A stretch of 38,957 bases of DNA, taken from positions 1-38,957 of the forward strand of contig JBBDRM010000060.1 of assembly GCA_040905475.1 (NCBI GenBank), in the 5' to 3' direction. The DNA comes from Actinomycetota bacterium. GTDB taxonomy: Bacteria > Actinomycetota > AC-67. The notes under the pieces are model-generated. The model searched no databases. It saw only the letters and a program-made list of their open reading frames with translations, and was not told the DNA's origin. The position numbers and the translations under genes are program-made. This document shows, in pieces, positions 23,087-30,670 of the stretch. Numbering within the stretch: position 1 is the stretch's first letter; each line of letters begins with the position of its first letter.

Positions 23087-23965
23087 TCAACCGGAGGGTT
23101 GCAACTCGTAGGCCGGAGAAGTCTCGAAGGGCGTGGACGGCGGGGTGGCTGGGGCGGCGCGGGTCGAACGCGCATTGCCGGAGCCAAAGTCCGGTGGCCT
23201 GCCTGTTGGCCGACGCCCCAAATCGTTCACGATTCCCTCGTACCAGCCAGAGATGCGTCTGTAGAGTTCTGTGCTGCTTCGGACCGTGATTGTAAGGCAG
23301 CCCACGTACCGAGGCCCCACGTTCTTCCGGACGGTGACCGGGTTATGTCGCTTGAGGGTTGGTCTGCGGAACTGCGAGTCTGGGATCTGTGTCGCTTCCC
23401 GCCAGTAGCGATCGGCTGCGAGGATGTCGGCGTTCTCGTGGATCTGGATGCGGAGGATGAGACGGCTCCGAGCCACGCCCACTAGATCCAGCCACCGAAG
23501 AAACAGGGTGATCATGGTCGTGTCCGAGTTCACGAAAACAACGCGTTCGGCCCGCTTCCAGGGTTTGGACTTCGAGCCCTCGGCCCAATAGGCGACGACT
23601 CCCGCTATGAACAGCTCGCGTTGACTCAGCTGTCCTATCGTCGATATCGACTCGCGGCGCGTGTGCTCAGCTCGAGCGATGCGTCGAGCCCGGAGACTCG
23701 CGGCTCGCTTCGCGCCTCCCCTCGCCTTCTGCTGGATGAGAAGCTCTCGCTGTTCGTCCGTCAGTGGAACCTCACGAAGCCACAGCGAAAGCGAGCTTCG
23801 AGCAACCGATAGCATCTTCTCGATCTCGCGATACGAACGTCCTTCCCGTCTCAACGCAATTGCTTGCTCGCGCAGGTCGTCCTTTGCTCGTGGACGCCTG
23901 GTCCATTCCGGCGCGGGGATGTCCTTGATCCAGTACGTAAGCCCTCCGCTGTTTCGTACCCCCAA
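23087..23965 (-). CDS. HTH plus LAGLIDADG-like protein, ORF runs through tRNA-Gln
   Basis: A 292-codon ORF. An N-terminal helix-turn-helix (about 30-65: LREQAIALRREGRSYREI, SSLSLWLREVPL) precedes a domain opening LFIAGVVAYWAEGSKSK, like the LAGLIDADG helix of homing endonucleases with Glu for the usual Asp. Then come FVNSDTTMITLFLRWLDL and FRRPTLKRHNPVTVRKN. Similar proteins of unknown role occur in many actinobacteria. From codon 249 the frame reads through the tRNA-Gln gene to a stop at 23087, so the last ~44 residues are tRNA sequence and the natural stop seems lost. The only start is a TTG at 23965, and a protein-like segment (ENWGYETAEGLR) lies in another frame just upstream, hinting at a frameshift. 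Possibly a decaying element. Confidence 0.6.
   Translation of the reverse strand: MGVRNSGGLTYWIKDIPAPEWTRRPRAKDDLREQAIALRREGRSYREIEKMLSVARSSLSLWLREVPLTDEQRELLIQQKARGGAKRAASLRARRIARAEHTRRESISTIGQLSQRELFIAGVVAYWAEGSKSKPWKRAERVVFVNSDTTMITLFLRWLDLVGVARSRLILRIQIHENADILAADRYWREATQIPDSQFRRPTLKRHNPVTVRKNVGPRYVGCLTITVRSSTELYRRISGWYEGIVNDLGRRPTGRPPDFGSGNARSTRAAPATPPSTPFETSPAYELQPSG
23146..23220 (-). tRNA. tRNA-Gln (anticodon UUG), CCA encoded
   Basis: The minus strand folds perfectly: acceptor TGGGGCG/CGCCCCA, D stem GGCC/GGCC with loop AACAGGCA, anticodon stem CCGGA/TCCGG with loop CTTTGGC (anticodon TTG), T stem GCGCG/CGCGC with loop TTCGACC, discriminator G and an encoded CCA. A first-base U paired with A72 is typical of tRNA-Gln. 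It lies just upstream of glmU. An upstream protein ORF overlaps it completely. Confidence 0.95.
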
Positions 23966-24119
23966 TTCTCGGGCGATCTAGTGCGCGCGACCAGCCAGCC
24001 GTTCGCAACTCTCTCGCGCGGGCGCGTTTCGCGGCGTGATCGGTACAAGTCATATGGAAAGCATAGGTGGTGGGTGTGACATTATCGGCGGCAGGAAACC
24101 TCATGAAACCTAGCGCTTT

Positions 24120-24992
24120 TCAGTGCTCGACGATCCTGATCCCGCGGTCGAGCGATCGAGCGACCCAGACGCGATCGATGGTCGAGCGAACATGGCCGGC
24201 GATCTCTTCCGCGTGCGTCTCGTCGCGCGCAAGGCCGCACCAGGCCGAGCCGCTTCCGCTCATCACAACGCCCAGCGCTCCCGCGCCGAGCAGGGCGTCG
24301 CGAACGGAACCGAGCGACGGGAGCAGCGACATCGCGGCGGGCTCGAGATCGTTCCGCAGGGAAGCACCCACACGCTCGACGTCGCCCCTCGCGAGCGCAT
24401 CGGCCAAGGCGGAAGGATCGCTTTCCAAGCCGGAGGATCCGAGCGAATCGAAGCGGGCGTAGACATCGGCCGTCGAAAGCGGCTCGGGCGGCATCGCGAT
24501 CACCCACCACAGCTCGGAGCGAACCACGAGCGGCGCGAGCGCCTCACCGGCTCCGCGGACGACGCCCGCGCCTCCGCCCACACAGAACGGCACGTCCGCC
24601 CCGATGCCGGCGCCGATCTTCTCCAGCGCCTTCCGCGATATGCCGCATCTCCACAGCTCGTTCAGACCGATGAGCGTGGCCGCCGCATCGGACGAGCCAC
24701 CCCCGAGCCCGGCACCCGACGGGATCTGTTTCGTGAGCGCGATCGACGCGCCGCCCGAGCGGCCGGCCGCCGCGACGAACGCCCGGACCGCCCGTACCAC
24801 CAAGTTCGACTCGTCCTCGGGCGCCGCGCCGGGCGGGGTGACGTCCAGCGACACGATCTCCGCCGGCCGGAGTGAGATCTCGTCGAGCAAGGACACGGAC
24901 TGCATCACCGACTCGAGGTCGTGGAGGCCGTCCGGCCTCCGGCCCAGAACGGCGAGATAGAGGTTGATCTTCGCCGGTGCCGTCAGCTTCAT
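24120..24992 (-). CDS. ispE: 4-diphosphocytidyl-2-C-methyl-D-erythritol kinase
   Basis: A 290-residue GHMP kinase of the MEP isoprenoid pathway; it phosphorylates CDP-ME at the 2-hydroxyl. The N-terminal APAKINLYLAVLGRRPDGLHDLESVMQ motif, the ATP loop PSGAGLGGGSSDAAATL with its catalytic Asp and the C-terminal VMSGSGSAWCGL motif are all visible. The ATG overlaps the rsmA stop by 4 bases. The rsmA-ispE pair is the usual actinobacterial order and implies that this organism makes isoprenoids by the MEP route. Confidence 0.97.
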   Translation of the reverse strand: MKLTAPAKINLYLAVLGRRPDGLHDLESVMQSVSLLDEISLRPAEIVSLDVTPPGAAPEDESNLVVRAVRAFVAAAGRSGGASIALTKQIPSGAGLGGGSSDAAATLIGLNELWRCGISRKALEKIGAGIGADVPFCVGGGAGVVRGAGEALAPLVVRSELWWVIAMPPEPLSTADVYARFDSLGSSGLESDPSALADALARGDVERVGASLRNDLEPAAMSLLPSLGSVRDALLGAGALGVVMSGSGSAWCGLARDETHAEEIAGHVRSTIDRVWVARSLDRGIRIVEH

Positions 24993-25858
24993 CGGCTCGA
25001 CCCGCTGCGGCCCGAATCGGTGCGGACGGGGACGCGCAGCACGCGGGCGATCGCGGCGAACTCCTCGAGGCCGAGCCGCTCGGCTCGCTCTCCCCCACCG
25101 ACGCCGGCCGTCGAGAGCGCCTCCTCGACCCGCTCGGCGGCGATGCCGGCTCCCTTGAGCGCGTTGCGGATCGTCTTGCGCCGCGTCGCGAACCCCGCCT
25201 CGATCACGCCGAAGATCCGGTCGCGCTGCCCGGCGACGGGAGCCCGCGCGCGACGCCGCAATCCGACGACCACGGAATCCACGTCCGGCTCGGGCAGAAA
25301 GACGCGTCGCGAGACCGGGAACAGGACGCGGGCCTCGGCGAGGTAGGCGACCTTCGCGGACACGGCGCCGTACGGATCCGAACCCGGCGTCGCCGCGAGA
25401 CGCTCCCCCACTTCCCGCTGGACCATCACGACGAGCTCTGACACCTCAGGCTGCTCCTGAAGCAGCCGCAATACGAGAGGGGTCGCGATGTTGTACGGAA
25501 GGTTCGACACCACGCGCGTGGGACGACCTTCGAGCAGGCGATGGTAGTCGAGCTTCATCGCGTCGCCCCATGCAAGCTTCACGTCGGTTCCACCGACGAC
25601 TTCGTCCAGGGCGTATGTCAGTCCGCGGTCGTGCTCGACGGCCACGACGCGGGCGCCCGCCTCCACCAGACCGACCGTCAGGGAGCCGAGCCCGGCGCCG
25701 ATCTCGAGGATCTGCTCTCCGCGGCGCGGTGCCGCGGCGGTCACGATCTTGCGGATGGTGTTGGGGTCTACCAGGAAGTGCTGCCCGAGCGACACGCGCG
25801 GGCTCAGCCCGTGTCGGGAGAGTAGGTCGCGGGTCTCGCGGCGCCCGAGCGGGGGCAT
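24989..25858 (-). CDS. rsmA: 16S rRNA dimethyladenosine transferase RsmA (KsgA)
   Basis: A 289-residue SAM-dependent enzyme that dimethylates A1518 and A1519 in 16S rRNA. It has LGQHFLVDPNTIRKI, the SAM motif ILEIGAGLGSLTVGL, VVAVEHDRGL, GDAMKLDY and the catalytic NLPYNIATPLVLRLL. The C-terminal part (about 200-270) is the usual helical RNA-contacting domain (FATRRKTIRNALKG). It lies 22 bases downstream of the RpfB-like gene in a probable metG-tatD-RpfB-like-rsmA-ispE unit. Confidence 0.96.
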   Translation of the reverse strand: MPPLGRRETRDLLSRHGLSPRVSLGQHFLVDPNTIRKIVTAAAPRRGEQILEIGAGLGSLTVGLVEAGARVVAVEHDRGLTYALDEVVGGTDVKLAWGDAMKLDYHRLLEGRPTRVVSNLPYNIATPLVLRLLQEQPEVSELVVMVQREVGERLAATPGSDPYGAVSAKVAYLAEARVLFPVSRRVFLPEPDVDSVVVGLRRRARAPVAGQRDRIFGVIEAGFATRRKTIRNALKGAGIAAERVEEALSTAGVGGGERAERLGLEEFAAIARVLRVPVRTDSGRSGSSR

Positions 25859-25880
25859 CGCGCGAGTCTATCCGAGCCGC

Positions 25881-26957
25881 CTACCAGCGGATACGGACCG
25901 GGATGACCCCTTCCCCCAGGGGCGCGAGCTGGGCGAACGCGTCCTTGGAGAGATCGATGATCCGGCCGTCTCCGTACGGCCCCCGGTCGCGGATCGTGAC
26001 GGTGACCGTCCGCCCGTTCTCGAGGTTGGTTACCCGAACCACCGTGCCGAACGGCAAGGTCCGATGCGCCGCCGTCATGCTCGGGGCCCCGTACCAGGTC
26101 CCTTTGCCGCTCTGGGTGCCCTTGGTACAGATGCATTTCGGCCCGGTGCCGACCGCGACGATCTTGGGGACGGGCTTACGGATCACCTTGGTGCTCATGA
26201 CCTTACGGGTCACGGCCTTCCCGTCCTTGTAGGTCACCTGATAGGTGACGAGTCGCGAGCCGTTGCGCCCGGACTGACGGAGCTTGCGCTGCCCGCTCTC
26301 CATCGTCGGGTCGTTCCGGAGCAGCGTCGGATACGGGATGCCGCGCGACGCCGTTTCCGTCCGCGTCCCGACGCGCATGACCCGAACGACCATCCCAGCC
26401 ACCGGAGCCGCGTCCATCGTCGGCCAGACCTCGTCCCTACCGATGAGCGCGACGCCGAGCTCGCTCAACACGTCCCGGATGCTCGCCGCGTTGGTGATCA
26501 CGGTTTCCGTGACGCCGTCGTGAACGATCCGGATCCCAACGGCTGCGCGATACACCAACACCATGCCGGCCGTGACGCGCGCCGAACGCGCGGTGCCGAC
26601 GAAGTCGGCGATCGACGAACCGAGATGTAGTTCCTTGATCACTTCCTGGACGGTGCGAGCCGTCACGATGACTTGCCGCGGCTCTCCGTTCAGCAGCAAT
26701 GTGATCGGCTTCGCGCGACGCACGACGATGACGAGGCCTTCACGGATGCTCGTCGTCAACGACGGCGTTACGACATCTTGATCTCCGAGTGTGACGTGAG
26801 CCCGATCGAGCGCCTCCGCGACCGTCCCGGCGAAGGTTCGCATCCTGATCGACTCATCTTCGACGCGCACCGTTACGTGTTTCTCGAGCGCTCCGTAAGC
26901 GACTGCGGAGACACTCAGGACCGCGACAACGGCGGCCTGCGCGATCTTCGCGCGCAC
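25881..26957 (-). CDS. RpfB-like cell-wall protein with DUF348, G5 and RlpA-like domain
   Basis: A 358-residue exported protein starting at a GTG with GAGGAGG six bases upstream. A signal or anchor segment (about 5-25) is followed by three DUF348-like modules (about 27-70, 83-125, 140-185). The G5-type segment (about 205-265: RKLRQSGRNGSRLVTYQVTYKDGKAVTRKVM) follows. The C-terminal ~85 residues form an RlpA-like double-psi beta-barrel (GKGTWYGAPSMTAAHRTLPFGTVVRVTN, TIRDRGPYGDGRIIDLS). In mycobacteria the gene here, rpfB, ends in a lysozyme-like Rpf domain; the swap suggests a different wall-cleaving or wall-binding activity at the same locus. Whether the barrel is catalytic cannot be told; its Asp in RDRGPY is retained. 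Confidence 0.88.
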   Translation of the reverse strand: MRAKIAQAAVVAVLSVSAVAYGALEKHVTVRVEDESIRMRTFAGTVAEALDRAHVTLGDQDVVTPSLTTSIREGLVIVVRRAKPITLLLNGEPRQVIVTARTVQEVIKELHLGSSIADFVGTARSARVTAGMVLVYRAAVGIRIVHDGVTETVITNAASIRDVLSELGVALIGRDEVWPTMDAAPVAGMVVRVMRVGTRTETASRGIPYPTLLRNDPTMESGQRKLRQSGRNGSRLVTYQVTYKDGKAVTRKVMSTKVIRKPVPKIVAVGTGPKCICTKGTQSGKGTWYGAPSMTAAHRTLPFGTVVRVTNLENGRTVTVTIRDRGPYGDGRIIDLSKDAFAQLAPLGEGVIPVRIRW

Positions 26958-27171
26958 GTGTTTCCTCCTCGCTAGGGGACAGGGGCCGGCCCGGATGCTC
27001 CAGGGGGAAGACCGGGGGAAGTGGGGAAGGCTTGCTTGGCGACCCTAGCAGCAATGCCACGGGGCTCCAAAACCCCACGTAAACAGGTCAAACCGACGGA
27101 ATCTTACCCCTGAACCGGGCGAATAAACCGGGTTTCAGACGCTACGAGTGGGCATCGTGGCCGAGGAGAGG
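26958..27171. other. Intergenic region upstream of the RpfB-like gene
   Basis: About 210 bases with long G- and C-runs on opposite strands. A TTGACC box is present on the minus strand near 27085, but no good -10 follows at normal spacing. I looked for the c-di-AMP (ydaO) riboswitch that often precedes rpf genes in actinobacteria and did not find its conserved core. Confidence 0.4.
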
Positions 27172-27924
27172 TCATTCCCAGCCGAAGAGCCGTGCGGCGT
27201 TGTCGCCGGTCGCGCGGATCACCTCTTCGACGTCGATCGATCTCACCCGCGCGATCTCTTCGACAACGAAGCGCACGTACGCGGGTTCGTTCGGCTTGCC
27301 GCGATGCGGTTGCGGCGTGAGGAACGGAGCGTCGGTCTCGACGACGATCCGATCGAGCGGTGTGACCGTTGCAGCTGCGCGCAGATCCGCCGCGTTGCGG
27401 AACGTGACGGTCCCGGAGAACGAGAGCACCGCGCCGATCGCGACCGCGCGGCGCGCATTCGCAGCATCGCCCGACCAACAATGGAATACCGTGCGCTCCG
27501 GCATCCCTTCCGCCTCGAGGATCGCGAACGTATCGTCCCACGCATCACGCGTGTGGATGACGAGCGCCTTGCCGGCGCGCTTCGCGAGTGCGATCTGCTC
27601 GACGAACGACGCTCGCTGTTGATCGCGCGGCGAGTTGTCGTAGTGATAGTCGAGGCCTGCTTCGCCGACGGCGGCGACACGCGGGTGCGATGCCAGTTCC
27701 TCGAGCCGGACCATCAAAGCGTCGGTGCGATCCTTGGCGTCGTGCGGATGCAGTCCGATGGTCGCCCATAGCTCGGGATGGTCGTCGGCCGCGCGCACCG
27801 CCCACTCGCTCGAGGCGAGATCCACGCCGATCGTGACGGCGCGCTCGACACCGGCCTCGCGCATCCGAGCGAGGGCGCCCTCGACGTCGAGCATGTCGAG
27901 ATGGCAGTGGGTGTCGACGAGCAT
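27172..27924 (-). CDS. tatD: TatD-family metal-dependent hydrolase (DNase)
   Basis: A 250-residue TIM-barrel hydrolase. Metal ligands are visible: His6 and His8 in DTHCHLD, Glu92 in VGEAGLDYHYD, the His in ALVIHTRDA and the His in VFHCWSG, and the closing Asp in VETDAPFLTPQPHRGK. TatD proteins act as 3'-5' DNases and in DNA-damage or protein quality control; the exact role is debated. The ATG follows directly on the metG TAG stop with no gap, so the two are surely co-transcribed. Confidence 0.95.
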   Translation of the reverse strand: MLVDTHCHLDMLDVEGALARMREAGVERAVTIGVDLASSEWAVRAADDHPELWATIGLHPHDAKDRTDALMVRLEELASHPRVAAVGEAGLDYHYDNSPRDQQRASFVEQIALAKRAGKALVIHTRDAWDDTFAILEAEGMPERTVFHCWSGDAANARRAVAIGAVLSFSGTVTFRNAADLRAAATVTPLDRIVVETDAPFLTPQPHRGKPNEPAYVRFVVEEIARVRSIDVEEVIRATGDNAARLFGWE

Positions 27925-29454
27925 CTACTCGGTGTCGGCGATGCGCGGGAAAAGGGCGTCGCCCTTCGAAACCCGGGTCCCCGGAGCCAGGCGCCCCCAG
28001 CCGGCCGCCTCTTCGAGCCGGTTACCGGAAAGCGGCTCCTTGATCCCCAGTTGCTCCCAGAGCCGCTCACAAGCCATCGGCATCACCGGCCACAGAAGCA
28101 GAGCAAGCACGCGCAACGCCTCGGCGGCCGACCAGAGGACGGTGCCGAGCTGAGCCCTCTGAGCTGGGTCTTTAGCCATCTTCCATGGGGCGGTCGCGAC
28201 GATGAAGCCGTTGGCCTCTCGGACGATGCCGAACGCGGCGTCGATGGCCTCGTGGAAGGCGAAGCCCTCCATCGCCTCGAGGTATGAGGGGAGAGCATCG
28301 GAGACGGAGCGCTCGAGCCCCTCCTGGCCGGCGGCGGGGCCCGGCTCGGGCACCACCCCGTCGAAGTAGGAGACGATCATCGAAAGCACGCGGCTCGCGA
28401 GGTTGCCCAACCCGTTCGCCAGATCGGCGTTGTAGCGAGCAACCATCGACTCCCACGAGAAGTTCCCGTCCTGCCCGAACGCGATCTCGCGAAGGAAGTA
28501 GTAGCGGTAGGCGTCGACGCCGAACGCGTCGAGCAGCTGGTCGGGATGGATCCCGGTCAGCTTCGTCTTCGACATCTTCTCGCCGCGCACCAGCAGCCAC
28601 CCGTGCGCGAACACCGTGCGCGGAGGCTCCTCGCCGGCTGCGTGGAGCATCGCCGGCCAGATCACCGCGTGGAAGCGGAGGATGTCCTTGCCGATCAGGT
28701 GCGTGCCCGGCCAGAAGGTCTTGAAGAGCTCACCGTCCGGGTACCCAAGAGCGGTGATGTAGTTCTGGAGCGCTTCGATCCAGACGTAGATCACGTGCTT
28801 CGGATCCCAGGGCACGGGGATGCCCCATTCGAGCGACGGCCGTGAGACCGAGATGTCTTGCAATCCGCCGCGAACGTGGCCGATCACCTCGTTGAGGCGC
28901 GCCTCGGGACGCACCGCCGGCGGCGTTCGAGCGTAGTAATCGCCGAGCAGCCAGTCGGCTTGCTTCGACAGCCGGAAGAAGTAGTTCTCCTCCTTCAGCC
29001 GCTCGACGGGAGTACCGTGGATCGGACAGTTGCCGTCGACGAGCTCCGCCTCCGCGTAGAATTGCTCGCAGGCGACGCAGTACGGGCCCTCATACTCGCC
29101 GGCGTAGATCTCGCCCGAATCGTAGAGGTGTTGAAGGAACGCTTTCACGGGGCCCTCGTGCCGCTCCTCCGTGGTTCGGATGAAGTCGTCGTTCGAGATC
29201 TGGAGACGCGACCACACCTTCCTCCACGGCTCGATCATCGAGTCGGTCCACGCCCGAGGGTCCATCGAATGCTCGCGAGCCGCCTGCTCCACCTTCTGGC
29301 CGTGCTCGTCGGTTCCCGTGAGGAAATGCGTCCGATCGCCTTTCAGGCGATGGAATCGAGCGGCGACGTCGGCCGCGACGGTCGTGTACGCGTGGCCGAT
29401 GTGCGGCAGGTCGTTGACGTAGTAGATCGATGTGGTGATGTAGAAGTCGCTCAT
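27925..29454 (-). CDS. metG: Methionyl-tRNA synthetase
   Basis: A 509-residue class I enzyme. HIGH is at 18-21 (LPHIGHAYT), the zinc knuckle CVACEQFY...NCPIHG occurs in the connecting domain, and the KMSKT loop (KMSKTKLTG) is in the catalytic domain. The anticodon-binding helical domain follows; there is no C-terminal dimerisation domain. The ATG at 29454 (MSDFYITTS) matches the family start; the frame 15 codons upstream is the promoter. TACACT ends 10 bases before the ATG and no Shine-Dalgarno is seen, so it is probably leaderless. The direction diverges from the AbrB-type gene. Confidence 0.97.
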   Translation of the reverse strand: MSDFYITTSIYYVNDLPHIGHAYTTVAADVAARFHRLKGDRTHFLTGTDEHGQKVEQAAREHSMDPRAWTDSMIEPWRKVWSRLQISNDDFIRTTEERHEGPVKAFLQHLYDSGEIYAGEYEGPYCVACEQFYAEAELVDGNCPIHGTPVERLKEENYFFRLSKQADWLLGDYYARTPPAVRPEARLNEVIGHVRGGLQDISVSRPSLEWGIPVPWDPKHVIYVWIEALQNYITALGYPDGELFKTFWPGTHLIGKDILRFHAVIWPAMLHAAGEEPPRTVFAHGWLLVRGEKMSKTKLTGIHPDQLLDAFGVDAYRYYFLREIAFGQDGNFSWESMVARYNADLANGLGNLASRVLSMIVSYFDGVVPEPGPAAGQEGLERSVSDALPSYLEAMEGFAFHEAIDAAFGIVREANGFIVATAPWKMAKDPAQRAQLGTVLWSAAEALRVLALLLWPVMPMACERLWEQLGIKEPLSGNRLEEAAGWGRLAPGTRVSKGDALFPRIADTE

Positions 29455-29464
29455 TTGTGGGGGC

Positions 29465-29484
29465 AGTGTATCCCGGGCGATAAT
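29465..29484. promoter_or_regulatory. Divergent promoter pair for metG and the AbrB-type gene
   Basis: TACACT on the minus strand (29465-29470) lies 10 bases before the metG ATG. GATAAT on the plus strand (29479-29484) lies about 32 bases before the AbrB-type GTG, which also has AGGGGG as Shine-Dalgarno. The two boxes are 8 bases apart, so their transcription could interact. Confidence 0.4.
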
Positions 29485-29515
29485 CCGGCTCCACGCCATT
29501 CAGCAGGGGGACGTT

Positions 29516-29758
29516 GTGCGGGCTACCGGTGTGAGCCGGAAGGTTGATGACCTCGGCAGGATCGTTCTCCCGGCGGAGATCAGGCGGTCGTTCGACATCC
29601 GTGAAGGCGATCACGTCGACATCGGCATCGACGACAACAAGATCATCCTTTCGAAGCAGCTCAACACCTGCACGTTCTGCGGGGGCGGGGAGGCGTTGCG
29701 GCAGTTCCGCAACCATCCGGTCTGCGCGTCCTGCCTCTCGGAGCTGAAGCGCTTCTAG
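29516..29758 (+). CDS. AbrB/SpoVT-family regulator with zinc ribbon
   Basis: An 80-residue protein. The N-terminal swapped-hairpin AbrB domain (about 1-48: GVSRKVDDLGRIVLPAEIRRSF, EGDHVDIGIDDNKIILSK) is followed by a short zinc-ribbon-like tail with CTFC and CASC. It should act as a dimeric DNA-binding transition-state-type regulator. The GTG start is set by AGGGGG five bases before it. The stop overlaps that of the convergent rsmI by 4 bases through CTAG. Target genes are unknown; the divergent metG operon is an obvious candidate. Confidence 0.9.
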   Translation: MRATGVSRKVDDLGRIVLPAEIRRSFDIREGDHVDIGIDDNKIILSKQLNTCTFCGGGEALRQFRNHPVCASCLSELKRF

Positions 29759-30579
29759 ATCTCTTCGTCGAGCGCGGTCTGGTACACGACCTTCTTCGCG
29801 ATCCCGAGCTCCGCGGCGACCGCCGCGATCGCCTCCTTCTTCGAGGTCCCCGCGCCCATCAGCTCCCGGAGCCGCGAAGCGATGTCGGCCGGAGTGGCGT
29901 CCGGGGAACGCGGCTCTGCGCCCGCGACCACGACCGTGATCTCTCCTCGAAGGCCGTCGGCCCGCTCGGCAAGCTCGGGCAGCGTTCCTCGCACGACCTC
30001 CTCGTACATCTTCGTCAGCTCCCTGGCGAGTGCGACCTTACGCGCGCCGAGCACCTCGCTCATGTCCCGCAGCGTCTGGGCTATCCGGTGCGGCGCTTCG
30101 AAGAACACGAGCGTCCGCTCCTCGGTCGCCAGCCGCTCCAAGCGACGTCGGCGCTCGCCTTTGGTCCGGGGCAGGAACCCTTCGAACACGAAACGCGCCG
30201 TCGGCAGGCCCGATAGGACGAGGGCCGCTACCGCGGCGGTCGGGCCCGGCACGACCTCGACGCGCAGGCCGGCGTCGATGCACGCGGCGATCAGCCGCTG
30301 CCCTGGGTCCGAAAGTCCGGGCGTCCCGGCGTCGGTGACCAGAGTGACCCGCTCGCCTTTCGCCACGCGGTGGACGAGCCCGGGCGTTCGCTCGCGCTCG
30401 TTCCGCGCGTGATAGGAGACGAGCCGGGCGCGTGAGGTGACGCGAGAAAGGAGCTTACGGGTTACCCGCGTGTCCTCGCAGGCGATGACGTCGGCTTCGG
30501 TCAGCGCGCGGGCGGCGCGCGGAGAGAGATCGTCGAGGTTCCCGATCGGCGTGGCGACGACGCGGAGCAGACCGGCCAT
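29755..30579 (-). CDS. rsmI: 16S rRNA (cytidine-1402 2'-O)-methyltransferase RsmI
   Basis: A 274-residue tetrapyrrole-methylase-fold enzyme. It has the N-terminal VVATPIGNLDDLSPRA, the motif ACEDTRVTRKLL, the SAM region LVTDAGTPGLSDPGQRLI and VVPGPTAAVAALVLSGLP, then FEAPHRIAQTL. The C-terminal part (about 225-274) has the small helical domain that ends KKVVYQTALDEEI. It methylates the ribose of C1402 in 16S rRNA together with RsmH. It diverges from the mannosyltransferase gene, an arrangement I recall for Rv1002c/Rv1003. Confidence 0.96.
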   Translation of the reverse strand: MAGLLRVVATPIGNLDDLSPRAARALTEADVIACEDTRVTRKLLSRVTSRARLVSYHARNERERTPGLVHRVAKGERVTLVTDAGTPGLSDPGQRLIAACIDAGLRVEVVPGPTAAVAALVLSGLPTARFVFEGFLPRTKGERRRRLERLATEERTLVFFEAPHRIAQTLRDMSEVLGARKVALARELTKMYEEVVRGTLPELAERADGLRGEITVVVAGAEPRSPDATPADIASRLRELMGAGTSKKEAIAAVAAELGIAKKVVYQTALDEEI

Positions 30580-30625
30580 CTACTCGCCCGGCGCGCAGGT
30601 CCCGCGGGAGGGGTGCATACCTTCT

Positions 30626-30631
30626 TATACT
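30626..30631 (+). promoter_or_regulatory. -10 element of the mannosyltransferase gene
   Basis: TATACT at 30626-30631 lies about 40 bases before the ATG, with GGAGG near 30650 in the leader. It lies 46 bases upstream of the rsmI start, so it is part of a divergent promoter region. Confidence 0.35.
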
Positions 30632-30670
30632 TGAGCGGCCGGAGCGTCTGGAGGCGTCTCCGGTACCCGG

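Noticed and set aside
23146-23220. tRNA-Gln as an attachment site of a large integrated element
   Set aside because: No duplicate of the tRNA 3' end and no integrase is nearby; only the single endonuclease-like ORF abuts the 5' end.
26958-27171. Possible c-di-AMP (ydaO) riboswitch before the RpfB-like gene
   Set aside because: Position would fit what is known in actinobacteria, but the conserved core motifs were not found on the minus strand.
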